Shown here one piece after another: positions 7,457 to 16,046 of a stretch of 50,218 nt of DNA. A model generated the notes under the pieces. It made no database searches. It had not been told where the DNA came from and worked only from the letters and a program-made list of their open reading frames with translations. Made by a program: the position numbers and the translations under genes. Where the stretch lies: positions 1 through 50,218 of the forward strand of contig BQJG01000022.1 of NCBI GenBank assembly GCA_021604585.1, in the 5' to 3' direction. How positions within the stretch are numbered: position 1 is the first letter of the stretch; each line of letters starts with the position of its first letter. This stretch comes from Hyphococcus sp. (GTDB lineage Bacteria > Pseudomonadota > Alphaproteobacteria > Caulobacterales > Parvularculaceae).

Positions 7457-9520
7457 GTGAAGAGACTATTATTGTGCGGCGTGGCCGCATTTGCTTTGGC
7501 TGCGTGCGGTCAACAATCCAGCAGCGATAAACCCGGCGCGCCGGCGGAAAAATCGACGCAGGCGGCAAAACCGGAACTTGGCGCATGGGGAATAGACCTT
7601 GCCGACATCGACGCAGAAGTCGATCCGGGCGACGATTTCTACCGGCATGTAAACGGCAAGTGGCTTGACACATTTGTCATCCCGGAAGAATTTTCGAGCT
7701 ATGGCTCATTTACGGTCCTGTTTGAACGCTCTGAAGACCGCGTCAAGAACATCATCGAAAAAGCCGCTTCCGGAAACGCCGCACCAGGGTCGCTCGAACA
7801 AAAGATCGGCGACTTTTATGCGAATTTCCTCGACACGGACGCGATTAACGCCAAGGGTTTTGCCGTTCTCGCGGATGACTTTGCCGCCATTGACGCGCTG
7901 CAGACCCACGAAGATGTCGCTGCGGCGCTAAGCAATCCCCGCCTCGGCGCGAATTCACCAATTGGCGCTTTCGTCAATGTCGACAGCAAGCACACGGATC
8001 AATATGCGGTTTATCTGACGCAAGCCGGTCTGGGCTTGCCAAATCGCGATTACTACCTGGATGAAAAATTCGCCGACAAGCGTCCGAAATATCTCGCCTA
8101 TATTGAGCAAGCCCTGAGCCTTGCCGGCGTCGAAGATGCCGCCGAAAAGGCGCAGGCGATTTATGCGGTCGAAGCGCAAATGGCCGAGGCTCACTGGGAA
8201 CCAGCGAAACGCCGCAATCGCGACCTCACTTATAATCTGAAAACCCGCGACGAATTGAAAGCGTTTGCGCCGGAATTTCCGTGGGATGCAGCCTTTGAGG
8301 GCGCAGGGCTCGGCGACATTGACAGCGTTGTTGTTCGCGAAGACGACGCAATCGCTAAACTGGCGGAAATCTTCGCTGACACGCCGGTCGACACATGGAA
8401 AGCCTATATGAAGTTCCATTTGTTGAACGCCAACGCAGCTGTGCTTCCTTCAGCTCTTGATGCGGCGAATTTTGCGCTATTCGGCACCGAATTGCGCGGC
8501 ACGCCAAAACAGCGTGAGCGTTGGAAGCGCGGTGTCGCAGCCGTTAACGGCGCGCTCGGCGAGGCCGTTGGCAAAGTGTATGTCGACACGTATTTCCCGG
8601 CATCCTCAAAATCGCAGATGCAAGATCTTGTCGCAAATCTACGCGTCGCGCTTGATGAACGCATTACGACGCTGCCATGGATGAGCGAAGAAACGAAAGT
8701 TCAGGCCCACGCAAAACTCGACAAATTCACGCCAAAGATAGGTTATCCCGACAAATGGCGTGACTATTCCAAACTTGTTGTCGCCGACGGCGGCGCTTAC
8801 GCCAACGCGCAAGCATCAAATGAGTTCGAATGGGACTATAACATTTCTCGCCTTGGCGGGCCGGTGGATAAAACCGAATGGGGCATGACGCCGCAAACGG
8901 TCAACGCCTATTACTCTCCGCCGCGCAACGAGATTGTCTTCCCGGCGGCGATCCTGCAGGCGCCGTTCTTCGATCCGGCGGCGGACCCGGCTGTAAACTA
9001 TGGCGGCATCGGCGCAGTTATCGGTCACGAAATCGGTCATGGTTTTGACGATCAGGGCCGCAAGTCCGATGGCGATGGCGTCTTGCGCGACTGGTGGACA
9101 GCTGAGGATGCAGCAAACTTCCAGGTGCTCGCCGACAAGCTTGGCGCTCAATATGGCTCCTACGAACCTGTGCCGGGTTTCAAAGTGAACCCGGGCCTGA
9201 CCATGGGTGAAAACATCGGCGATGTTGGCGGGCTGGCCATGGCGTATCACGCCTATCATCTCTCGCTGAATGGCGAAGAGGCGCCAGTGATTGACGGCTA
9301 TACGGGCGACCAGCGTTTCTTCCTCGCTTGGGCGCAAGTCTGGAAACGTCTCAATCGCGAAGAAGCATTGAAGAACCAGGTTGCAACCGATCCGCACTCG
9401 CCTGCGCAATATCGCGTCAACGGCGTCGTGCGAAATATGGACGCCTGGTACGCGGCATTTGATGTGACGGAAGATGACGATCTGTATCTGCCGCCGGAAG
9501 ATCGCGTTCGGATCTGGTAG
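7457..9520 (+). CDS. M13 family (neprilysin/PepO-like) zinc metallopeptidase, lipoprotein
   Basis: A 687-residue M13 endopeptidase that cleaves small peptides. It starts at a GTG preceded 6 bases upstream by GAGGAGGA; the N terminus is a lipoprotein signal with lipobox A-L-A-A-C17, so it should be anchored in the envelope. The N-terminal domain opens with the typical D-D-F-Y-R-H-V-N-G-K-W. The catalytic half has H524-E-I-G-H with E-N-I-G-D-V-G-G about residue 585 supplying the third zinc ligand, and N-A-Y-Y near residue 485 for substrate binding. All key residues are intact. It is monocistronic: a good intrinsic terminator follows 21 bases after the stop. Confidence 0.95.
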   Translation: MKRLLLCGVAAFALAACGQQSSSDKPGAPAEKSTQAAKPELGAWGIDLADIDAEVDPGDDFYRHVNGKWLDTFVIPEEFSSYGSFTVLFERSEDRVKNIIEKAASGNAAPGSLEQKIGDFYANFLDTDAINAKGFAVLADDFAAIDALQTHEDVAAALSNPRLGANSPIGAFVNVDSKHTDQYAVYLTQAGLGLPNRDYYLDEKFADKRPKYLAYIEQALSLAGVEDAAEKAQAIYAVEAQMAEAHWEPAKRRNRDLTYNLKTRDELKAFAPEFPWDAAFEGAGLGDIDSVVVREDDAIAKLAEIFADTPVDTWKAYMKFHLLNANAAVLPSALDAANFALFGTELRGTPKQRERWKRGVAAVNGALGEAVGKVYVDTYFPASSKSQMQDLVANLRVALDERITTLPWMSEETKVQAHAKLDKFTPKIGYPDKWRDYSKLVVADGGAYANAQASNEFEWDYNISRLGGPVDKTEWGMTPQTVNAYYSPPRNEIVFPAAILQAPFFDPAADPAVNYGGIGAVIGHEIGHGFDDQGRKSDGDGVLRDWWTAEDAANFQVLADKLGAQYGSYEPVPGFKVNPGLTMGENIGDVGGLAMAYHAYHLSLNGEEAPVIDGYTGDQRFFLAWAQVWKRLNREEALKNQVATDPHSPAQYRVNGVVRNMDAWYAAFDVTEDDDLYLPPEDRVRIW

Positions 9521-9541
9521 GCGTTCCTTGCAAAACAAACG

Positions 9542-9569
9542 AAAAGCCCCGGGTGACCGGGGCTTTTTT
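9542..9569 (+). terminator. intrinsic terminator after the M13 peptidase gene
   Basis: An 11-base-pair stem (AAAAGCCCCGG pairing with CCGGGGCTTTT) closes a GTGA tetraloop and ends in a run of six T. It is followed by the start region of the acyl-CoA ligase, so it separates the two units. Confidence 0.93.
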
Positions 9570-9651
9570 ACACCCACATCGCTAAATCTGCGCCTGCTTG
9601 CAAAGGCCGCTGATTTCAGGAAATGTTCTATGCGAACGGGGAGGACGAACC

Positions 9652-11268
9652 ATGTATCAGCTGTCATTGACGGAATCATACTGTCCGCCACAGGGCGGCG
9701 ATGCGCCTCCGCCACTGACAATCGGCGCAATGTTGCGCACCTCAGCCGACGCGGCGCCCGATCGCGACGCCCTAAAAGAACTAAACTATGATGGTTCGTT
9801 CGGACGAACGTGGACCTACGCGCAACTTCTCACCGATGTCGAGCGTCTCGCCCGCGCGCTTTCGAGCCGACACGCTAAAGGCGCACGCATCGCCGTCTAC
9901 GCGAACAATTCGCCGGAATGGGTGATGCTGGAGCTCGCTTGCGGGTTCGCAGGAATTATCTTGGTGACGGTCAATCCGGCTTATCAGAAGCGCGAACTGA
10001 AATTCGTGCTCGAGCAATCGCGCGCGGAAGCGATCTATTACGTCAAAGATTTTCGCGGCAATCCCATGCAGGAAATCGCCGACACGGTCTGCAACGAATT
10101 ACCGGCGCTCAAACACCGCATTTTGCTCACTGACCATGACGCACTCTATGCCGGGGAGCAGGCTGGCGAATTATGCAACCCTAAACCCGGCGATCCGGTG
10201 CAGATACAGTACACATCCGGCACAACCGGGTTTCCCAAGGGCGCCCTGCTCCACCATCACGGGCTTATCCAGAACGGCCTCGACGTGATGGCGCGCGGCG
10301 GTCTCGAACCCGGTGACATATTTGTCCACCACATGCCGCTGTTTCATACGACGGGATGCGCCATGCTGGTGCTTGGCGGGCTCGGTGTTAGCGCGACCAT
10401 GTTGCTGGCCCCGATGTTCGATCCGGAAATAATCGTAAAAGTCATCGAGCGCGAAAAACCCAAATTCATTCTCGGCGTGCCGACCATGCTGGTCGCCCTG
10501 ATCGCCGAAGTTGAAAAGTCCGGCCGCGACGTTACTTCGGTCAGACGCGTGATGTCCGGCGGGGCCATGGTCGCACCGGAACTCTGCAAGAAAGCCAAGG
10601 CCGTGCTCGGCGCACCGATCCAGATCGTCTATGGCCAGACGGAATCGTCTCCGGTGATTACGCAGACGCATTTCACCGACAGTCTTGAAGATCTGACCCA
10701 GACCATCGGCCAGCCCGTGCCGTATACTGAAGTGTCGATCCGCAACCCGCAGGACAATTCCGTTTGCCCCATCGGCGCTCAAGGAGAAATCTGTTGCCGG
10801 GGATATCTAGTGATGACCGGCTACAATGACGACCCGGCGGCGACGGCGGCGGCGATCGACTCAGACGGCTGGCTGCACACCGGCGATCTCGGAAGCATGG
10901 ATGCGCGCGGTTATGTGAAGATCACAGGCCGCGTCAAAGAGATGATTATACGCGGCGGCGAAAACCTGTTCCCGGCGGAAATCGAAAACGCCATGCTCGA
11001 ACATGACTGCGTCGCTGAAGTCGCCGTGGTTGGCATTGCAGACGAAAAATGGGGCGAGCAAGTCGCATGCTTCATGCGCCCGAAAGCAAATCTCAAACCG
11101 GCGCCCAATGAGCTAAAAACCTTTATTCGCGAGCGTCTCAGCCCGCAAAAAACCCCCGCCTACTGGGTCTGGGTCGTTGAATGGCCCCTGACCGGCTCAG
11201 GCAAAATCCAGAAATTCAAACTGCGCGAGCAATTCGAGCGCGGTGAGCACGACGCGCAGACGGTTTAA
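9652..11268 (+). CDS. AMP-dependent acyl-CoA ligase
   Basis: An adenylate-forming ligase of 538 aa that activates a carboxylic acid with ATP and joins it to CoA. The P-loop-like motif Y-T-S-G-T-T-G-F-P-K-G lies about residue 185, the Y-G-Q-T-E-S motif about 330, the hinge D-L-G-S-M-D-x-R-G-Y about 410, and the C-terminal catalytic lysine segment S-G-K-I-Q-K near residue 520. The length and G-R-x-K-E-M-I-I-R-G-G-E-N pattern fit medium/long-chain fatty acyl or methylthiopropionyl-type ligases; the substrate is not readable. I set the start at the ATG with GGGAGG 9 bases upstream. It stands alone between the terminator and cobT. Confidence 0.92.
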   Translation: MYQLSLTESYCPPQGGDAPPPLTIGAMLRTSADAAPDRDALKELNYDGSFGRTWTYAQLLTDVERLARALSSRHAKGARIAVYANNSPEWVMLELACGFAGIILVTVNPAYQKRELKFVLEQSRAEAIYYVKDFRGNPMQEIADTVCNELPALKHRILLTDHDALYAGEQAGELCNPKPGDPVQIQYTSGTTGFPKGALLHHHGLIQNGLDVMARGGLEPGDIFVHHMPLFHTTGCAMLVLGGLGVSATMLLAPMFDPEIIVKVIEREKPKFILGVPTMLVALIAEVEKSGRDVTSVRRVMSGGAMVAPELCKKAKAVLGAPIQIVYGQTESSPVITQTHFTDSLEDLTQTIGQPVPYTEVSIRNPQDNSVCPIGAQGEICCRGYLVMTGYNDDPAATAAAIDSDGWLHTGDLGSMDARGYVKITGRVKEMIIRGGENLFPAEIENAMLEHDCVAEVAVVGIADEKWGEQVACFMRPKANLKPAPNELKTFIRERLSPQKTPAYWVWVVEWPLTGSGKIQKFKLREQFERGEHDAQTV

Positions 11269-11282
11269 ACTGCCGCTTCCCC

Positions 11283-11312
11283 TTGGCCTCGCCTGCGTCC
11301 CGGCCCTATAAA
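11283..11312 (+). promoter_or_regulatory. candidate promoter for a leaderless cobT transcript
   Basis: TTGGCC (11283-11288) and TATAAA (11307-11312) are 18 bases apart, and the cobT ATG begins 5 bases after the -10. Transcription would then start on or beside the ATG. No Shine-Dalgarno lies in the 20 bases before the start codon. Confidence 0.45.
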
Positions 11313-11317
11313 GTCGC

Positions 11318-13162
11318 ATGGACAAGGAACAGATCCGTGAGGCGTTCAAACGCGCCCTCCTCCACACGACGCGAGCGCTCTCGGCGCAGCGCGATATTGA
11401 GGTTGCGTTTGGCGGCGAACATGCCGCCGTTCAGGGAAAATCCGCGCGTATTCCCTTGCCCGCCCGCGTGCTCGACAAGGCGTCCGCCGCCATCGCCCGC
11501 GGCGAAAGCGACGCGGCGGCCTTGCGCCTGGCCCATCATGACAGCATGGCGCATCAGCGATTGGCGCCAAAGGGCGCTGAAGCGCGTGCGGTTTTTACGG
11601 CGTTGGAAAATGCCCGCTGCGAAGCGATCGGCGCCATGGCTTTGAAGGGCGTCGGCGATAACCTCGCCGCGTCACTTGAGCGGATCATCCTCGACAAAGG
11701 TTACGATCGCCAATCCGCGACTGATGCTATGCCCATGGCCGATGCCGCCGCGCTCATGCTGCGTGAACGATTGACCGGACGCGCGCCGCCCGCGTCGGCT
11801 GCGGGCATTATGGAAAGCTGGCGCGACGACCTTGAAGAGCGCGCCGGCGCTTCGCTCGATGCGCTCGCCTGCGCCGCGTCCCTTGATGATCAGGCGGCCT
11901 TCGCCAAACTCGCGCGCAGTTTCATTCACGATCTTGATCTTGAAGACGACGACAGCGGCGACGAAGCCAGCGACGACGAACAGCGCGGCGAGGACGAGCC
12001 CGATGAGTCCGATGAAGACAGCCCCGAAGGCGATGACGAAACCGGCGCAGACGAAATGCCAGACGATCCGGGCTCTGGCGAATCTGAAAGCGGTGATTCT
12101 GAAATGTCCGATCAGGATATGGAATCCGAGATCGAAAATGATGACGGCGCGACGGAGAATGCGAAAATTTCTTCGCTGCGGTCACAATTTGAAGGCGACA
12201 CCGGCGCAAACTATTCAGCCTATACAACCGAGTTCGATGAGATCGCGGACGCCATCGACCTTTGCGATCCCGAGGAGTTGTTACGCCTTCGCCGGTCCCT
12301 CGACCGTCAGCTTGAAAATCTTCATGCGGTTGTGGCGCGGCTTGCCAACAAACTTCAACGCAAACTGATGGCGCAACAAAACCGCAGCTGGGCTTTCGAT
12401 CTCGATGAGGGCGTTCTGGATGCGGCGCGTCTCGCCCGCGTTGTCGCGGATCCAATGCAGCCGCTTTCTTTCAAAATGGAACGCGAACAGGATTTCCGCG
12501 ATACGGTGGTGACGCTGCTGATCGATAATTCCGGATCGATGCGCGGCCGCCCGATCACCATCGCCGCCATCTGCGCCGACATCATGGCGCGCACGCTGGA
12601 GCGCTGCGGCGTTAAGGTCGAAATTCTCGGCTTTACAACGCGCGCTTGGAAAGGCGGACAAGCACGGGAGAAATGGGTCGCCGAAGGCCGGCCAGCGAAA
12701 CCGGGACGTCTGAATGATTTGCGTCATGTGATTTACAAATCCGCCGACGCGCCCTGGCGGCGCGCGCGCACCTCACTCGGCCTGATGATGAAAGAGGGCT
12801 TGCTCAAAGAAAACATCGACGGCGAAGCGTTGTTGTGGGCGCACCAGCGCCTGTTGGGCCGGCCCGAGGCGCGGCGGATTCTCATGGTAATTTCCGACGG
12901 CGCGCCGGTCGATGATACGACCTCGTCAGCTAATGGCGGGGCTTATCTTGAGCGACACCTGCGCGAGGTCATTGGCTTTATCCAGAACCGTTCCCCGGTG
13001 GAATTGCTCGCCATCGGCATTGGCCATGATGTCACGCGTTATTATCAGCGCGCGCTGACCATCGTTGATGTCGATCAGCTTGGCGGCGCGATTATCGACA
13101 AGCTCGCCGAACTCTTTGACGAGGACGCGCCCGCCCGCAAAAAGCGCGGCCGCGCCGCTTAG
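11318..13162 (+). CDS. cobT: cobaltochelatase CobT-type subunit
   Basis: A 614-residue CobT-like protein, the AAA+-associated subunit that works with CobS to drive CobN in aerobic cobalt insertion during cobalamin synthesis. The N-terminal CobT domain is followed by a long acidic low-complexity stretch (about residues 205-285, mostly D/E/S). A C-terminal von Willebrand A domain has the MIDAS motif D-N-S-G-S-M-R-G at about residue 402 and a late D-G-A-P-V-D-D. No cobS, cobN or other cobalamin gene is in the window, so it is encoded apart from its partners. Expression may be leaderless. Its stop lies 7 bases from that of the convergent b561-YceI gene. Confidence 0.9.
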   Translation: MDKEQIREAFKRALLHTTRALSAQRDIEVAFGGEHAAVQGKSARIPLPARVLDKASAAIARGESDAAALRLAHHDSMAHQRLAPKGAEARAVFTALENARCEAIGAMALKGVGDNLAASLERIILDKGYDRQSATDAMPMADAAALMLRERLTGRAPPASAAGIMESWRDDLEERAGASLDALACAASLDDQAAFAKLARSFIHDLDLEDDDSGDEASDDEQRGEDEPDESDEDSPEGDDETGADEMPDDPGSGESESGDSEMSDQDMESEIENDDGATENAKISSLRSQFEGDTGANYSAYTTEFDEIADAIDLCDPEELLRLRRSLDRQLENLHAVVARLANKLQRKLMAQQNRSWAFDLDEGVLDAARLARVVADPMQPLSFKMEREQDFRDTVVTLLIDNSGSMRGRPITIAAICADIMARTLERCGVKVEILGFTTRAWKGGQAREKWVAEGRPAKPGRLNDLRHVIYKSADAPWRRARTSLGLMMKEGLLKENIDGEALLWAHQRLLGRPEARRILMVISDGAPVDDTTSSANGGAYLERHLREVIGFIQNRSPVELLAIGIGHDVTRYYQRALTIVDVDQLGGAIIDKLAELFDEDAPARKKRGRAA

Positions 13163-13169
13163 GTTGCGG

Positions 13170-14531
13170 TTATTCAGACCGAGTAGCGTGAATTTCAAAC
13201 TCAACGCCAACCTCTAGCCCAACCCCTTCTTCATCAAGCCATGAAGAGGCTTCACCGAGACCAAAATCTGTGCGCACCAGATTGACGTGTCCGATGGCGA
13301 CGGCTTCGTGTCCGTCATTATCAAGCGAGAATTCGAGCGTAACGGGCCGTTTGAAATTTTTAATAGTCAAGGCGCCATCAGCCTCATATCCCGCGCCAAC
13401 CTTACGAACAGACGTTGAAGTAAAGGTCGCGGTGGGATGGTTCTTCACATCAAACCATTCCGAACCCGGCAGGCTGGAGTCTCGCAATTCGTTGCCCGTG
13501 CTCGCGGATACAGTCGAAACTGAAACTGAAATCGTCGCGTTTGCCAGATCGTCAGGATCGAAACTGATCGCCGCTGTAAAATCCGAGAACACGCCTTCAA
13601 ATTTGGCGCCGGATTCTAAACCTGTAAATTTTAATGCGCTGGCGCCGTAATCCACCGCCCAGACGGCGCTATGGCTATGCTCATCTGACGATGGCGTTTC
13701 AACGAGCACGGCGGCGTTTGAATCAACCGCAACTGCATCCGCCGTTGCTTTTTCCGCTTCGACAGCCTGATGTTCATGCCCGTCGTCCGAGTGTTCAATT
13801 GAGGATGCGCCAGCATTTGCAGGCGCTGAACTGTCTTTATGGTCATGGCTATGGGATGGCAGCGCGCGCTCAGCCGGCGCCGGGCGCGCACTGGGCGCCG
13901 CCAGATAAAACAGCGCGCCTGCGGCGAGCACCGCGACAATCGCTCCGGCGCCCATCCAGTGACGTTTCTTTTCCGGTATGATGCTGCTCATCACGCCGTC
14001 CTTGTCAAAGAACTGGTGTTTAAGCGCCGCCGCTACATGAAGCGCCAGCAAGTACAAAATCGCAAACGCCAGAATCTCGTGACGCTCTTCCATCATGTCT
14101 TCCAGCGCACGGCTCGTCTCACCGCCAAAAAACGGCAAATGAGGCACGGTAAAAATGCCAAACCATTTGGTTGGAATATCAGTCGGAGAAACGGAAACAA
14201 TAGCCCAGCCTGCGAGCGGCGTTAAAATCATCAGGGCATAGAATACCCAATGGAGTCCGCGCGCCGCCAGTTTTTGCCATCCAGGCATTGCAGTGGGCAA
14301 CGCGGGCGCTCTATGCGTCAGACGCCAGCCGAGTCGAAATAACGCAAGCGCCAATATCGACAGGCCGAATGATTTGTGAAGCTGATAAAGGTCAAACTTT
14401 ATCACCGAAGAATTCGGCAGCTGGTGCATGAACCAGCCGCCGGCAATCTGTGCGATAATGAGCGCCGCGATTGTCCAATGGAGAATCGCGGCGACTGACG
14501 AATAGCGCCCGCTCGACGAAAGCTTACTCAC
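13170..14531 (-). CDS. cytochrome b561-YceI fusion protein
   Basis: A 453-residue fusion. Residues about 8-180 form a prokaryotic cytochrome b561 (four membrane helices, heme histidines such as in I-L-H-W-T, Q-L-H-K-S and A-L-H-V-A). A fifth helix about 193-212 leads to a His/Asp-rich linker (about 220-285). A periplasmic YceI domain (about 288-453) follows; this lipocalin-like fold binds polyisoprenoid or quinone-type lipids. The arrangement suggests quinone-linked electron transfer at the inner membrane. Translation starts at GTG and overlaps the stop of the upstream YceI lipoprotein gene by 8 bases (GTGAGTAA), implying coupled translation. A fused b561-YceI arrangement is known in proteobacteria; the histidine-rich linker is the odd part. 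Confidence 0.9.
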   Translation of the reverse strand: MSKLSSSGRYSSVAAILHWTIAALIIAQIAGGWFMHQLPNSSVIKFDLYQLHKSFGLSILALALFRLGWRLTHRAPALPTAMPGWQKLAARGLHWVFYALMILTPLAGWAIVSVSPTDIPTKWFGIFTVPHLPFFGGETSRALEDMMEERHEILAFAILYLLALHVAAALKHQFFDKDGVMSSIIPEKKRHWMGAGAIVAVLAAGALFYLAAPSARPAPAERALPSHSHDHKDSSAPANAGASSIEHSDDGHEHQAVEAEKATADAVAVDSNAAVLVETPSSDEHSHSAVWAVDYGASALKFTGLESGAKFEGVFSDFTAAISFDPDDLANATISVSVSTVSASTGNELRDSSLPGSEWFDVKNHPTATFTSTSVRKVGAGYEADGALTIKNFKRPVTLEFSLDNDGHEAVAIGHVNLVRTDFGLGEASSWLDEEGVGLEVGVEFEIHATRSE

Positions 14532-15201
14532 TCGCAGGCGCCGACATCACCCATTCGGTTTCAATGACAATTGAGACTTCATCGCCTACTGAGGGCACAA
14601 GAAAATCGAGACCGAATTCTGAACGGTTTACAATAACAGTCGCTGAAAAGCCGAGTTTGCTGCTGTTGCGTTCAGCATTGAACTCGCCCTTGTTGAAGAC
14701 AGCGTCGAGCGTAACAGGTTTCGTGATTCCCTTAATGGTGAGGTCACCAGTAATCTTGCCTGTTGTGGCGCCGGTCTTTTCAACGTTAGTGCTGACAAAG
14801 GTAATTTCCGGATTATTTGCAGTGTCGAAGAAACGTTCGCCATTCAAATGGCCGTCAAACACGTCGACGCCGCTATCGACCGATGCCGCATCAATCGTGA
14901 TGCTCACTGAAGAATTTTCCGGCGCTTCGCCATCCCAGTTCAATTCGCCGGTCCAATTGCGCCAGCGCACCCATGGATGCGAATAGCCCTGATGAAAGTA
15001 GGAAAAGGTAATGTAGCGATGGCGTTCATCGGGCGTATAGACGCCTGACTTAGCAGTGGATTCCAGCGCTTCTGCAGCTTGCTGCGCGCTTGCTGTTTCA
15101 TGGGCCGCGCCGGTGGAAGCCGAGCTGTCCGCGCTTGGCGCCTGCCCGCACCCGACAAGGCCTGCAGCGAAACTGGCGAGGAGTAGCGTTCTGAAAGACA
15201 T
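14524..15201 (-). CDS. YceI family lipoprotein
   Basis: A 225-residue YceI-domain protein with a lipoprotein signal (lipobox G-L-V-G-C18), so it should be lipid-anchored in the envelope. The YceI core starts about residue 60 (Y-I-T-F-S-Y-F-H-Q-G-Y-S) and contains W-D-G-E-A-P-E-N-S, the strand I-T-G-D-L-T-I-K-G-I-T-K-P-V-T-L about 150, and R-S-E-F-G-L near the end. These are the conserved features of the polyisoprenoid-binding fold. It is the first gene of a two-gene operon with the b561-YceI fusion, whose start overlaps its stop, so the two YceI domains probably work on one lipid or electron carrier. Confidence 0.9.
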   Translation of the reverse strand: MSFRTLLLASFAAGLVGCGQAPSADSSASTGAAHETASAQQAAEALESTAKSGVYTPDERHRYITFSYFHQGYSHPWVRWRNWTGELNWDGEAPENSSVSITIDAASVDSGVDVFDGHLNGERFFDTANNPEITFVSTNVEKTGATTGKITGDLTIKGITKPVTLDAVFNKGEFNAERNSSKLGFSATVIVNRSEFGLDFLVPSVGDEVSIVIETEWVMSAPASE

Positions 15202-15281
15202 GTGGAGATTCCTTTTAATTTCGTTTAACGATTTGATAGCGCATTTCCGTCGCGCCCCGAACGGTCTTCACGCTGACGTGA

Positions 15282-15908
15282 CTACTCGCCGTAACGACTG
15301 ACAATCGAGGCCATATCGGGCCGGCCGCGTTCCTTCGGTTCTTCTGTTGCGGTTCCAATATACACAAAACCGGCGAAGCGCTCATGGGGTTTCAGACCGG
15401 CGGCCCGCCCCACCGCATCTTCAAAGGCATACCATTCCGTCAGCCATTGCGCAGCAAAACCATGCGCGGAGGCCGCCAGCAGCATATTCTGGCAAACGGC
15501 GCCGACGCAAAGCTGCTGCTCCCACAATGGGGTTCTGTGTGTTTCATCAGGTGACGATATGACGGCAATTACCGTCGGCGCCCGCAGAAACCGGCCTTCC
15601 TCAAATGCCGCTTTCACATCATCCGCATCGGGGTTGGCGGCGATGAAGGCCTGCCTTAAAATCTCGCCAAACTGCGTCCTCGCCTCGCGCTCAAAAACGA
15701 CAAACCGGAACGGAACTACCCGGCGATGATCGGGCACCCGCGCAGCGATCTTGAGAATGTCGTCCAACGCCGCCGCATCCGGTCCCGGCCCGGCCATGAA
15801 ATCCGCCGGCGTCGAGCGCCGGGTTCGCAGCATGGCGAGAGTCGCCTCACTCGGATGGCAGGAGGGCAATTCCTTGCCTAATTCAGGATAATTCGCAGTT
15901 TTCGTCAT
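15282..15908 (-). CDS. YdjA-like FMN nitroreductase family protein
   Basis: A 208-residue nitroreductase-fold flavoprotein. The opening R-R-S-T-P-A-D-F and A-A-R-V-P-D-H-R-R-V-V-P-F-R-F-V-V-F resemble YdjA, the small minimal nitroreductase with an FMN-binding R-R-S motif. The G-A-V-C-Q-N-M-L-L-A-A-S-A-H-G-F-A-A-Q-W segment is the usual helix after it. Such enzymes are NAD(P)H-dependent oxidoreductases of unsettled natural substrate. I start it at the ATG at 15908; an in-frame alternative at 15980 adds 24 residues. It faces the E1 gene across a 138-base divergent intergenic region. Confidence 0.88.
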   Translation of the reverse strand: MTKTANYPELGKELPSCHPSEATLAMLRTRRSTPADFMAGPGPDAAALDDILKIAARVPDHRRVVPFRFVVFEREARTQFGEILRQAFIAANPDADDVKAAFEEGRFLRAPTVIAVISSPDETHRTPLWEQQLCVGAVCQNMLLAASAHGFAAQWLTEWYAFEDAVGRAAGLKPHERFAGFVYIGTATEEPKERGRPDMASIVSRYGE

Positions 15909-16046
15909 GCTTTTGGTTTGGCCTCTTGGCAAAAAATTAGCGACTGATAAGGAGTAGACGCATCCCCCGCCCAGCCACAAGACCAGATACTGGGGACCAA
16001 CAGAACCGGGCGGGAAGTGACTGAAATATAGGCAGGAAACGAACTC

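Noticed and set aside
8816..9730. A 304-codon minus-strand frame opposite the M13 peptidase.
   Set aside because: The plus strand carries intact catalytic motifs over the same bases, and a terminator lies inside the frame's 5' part.
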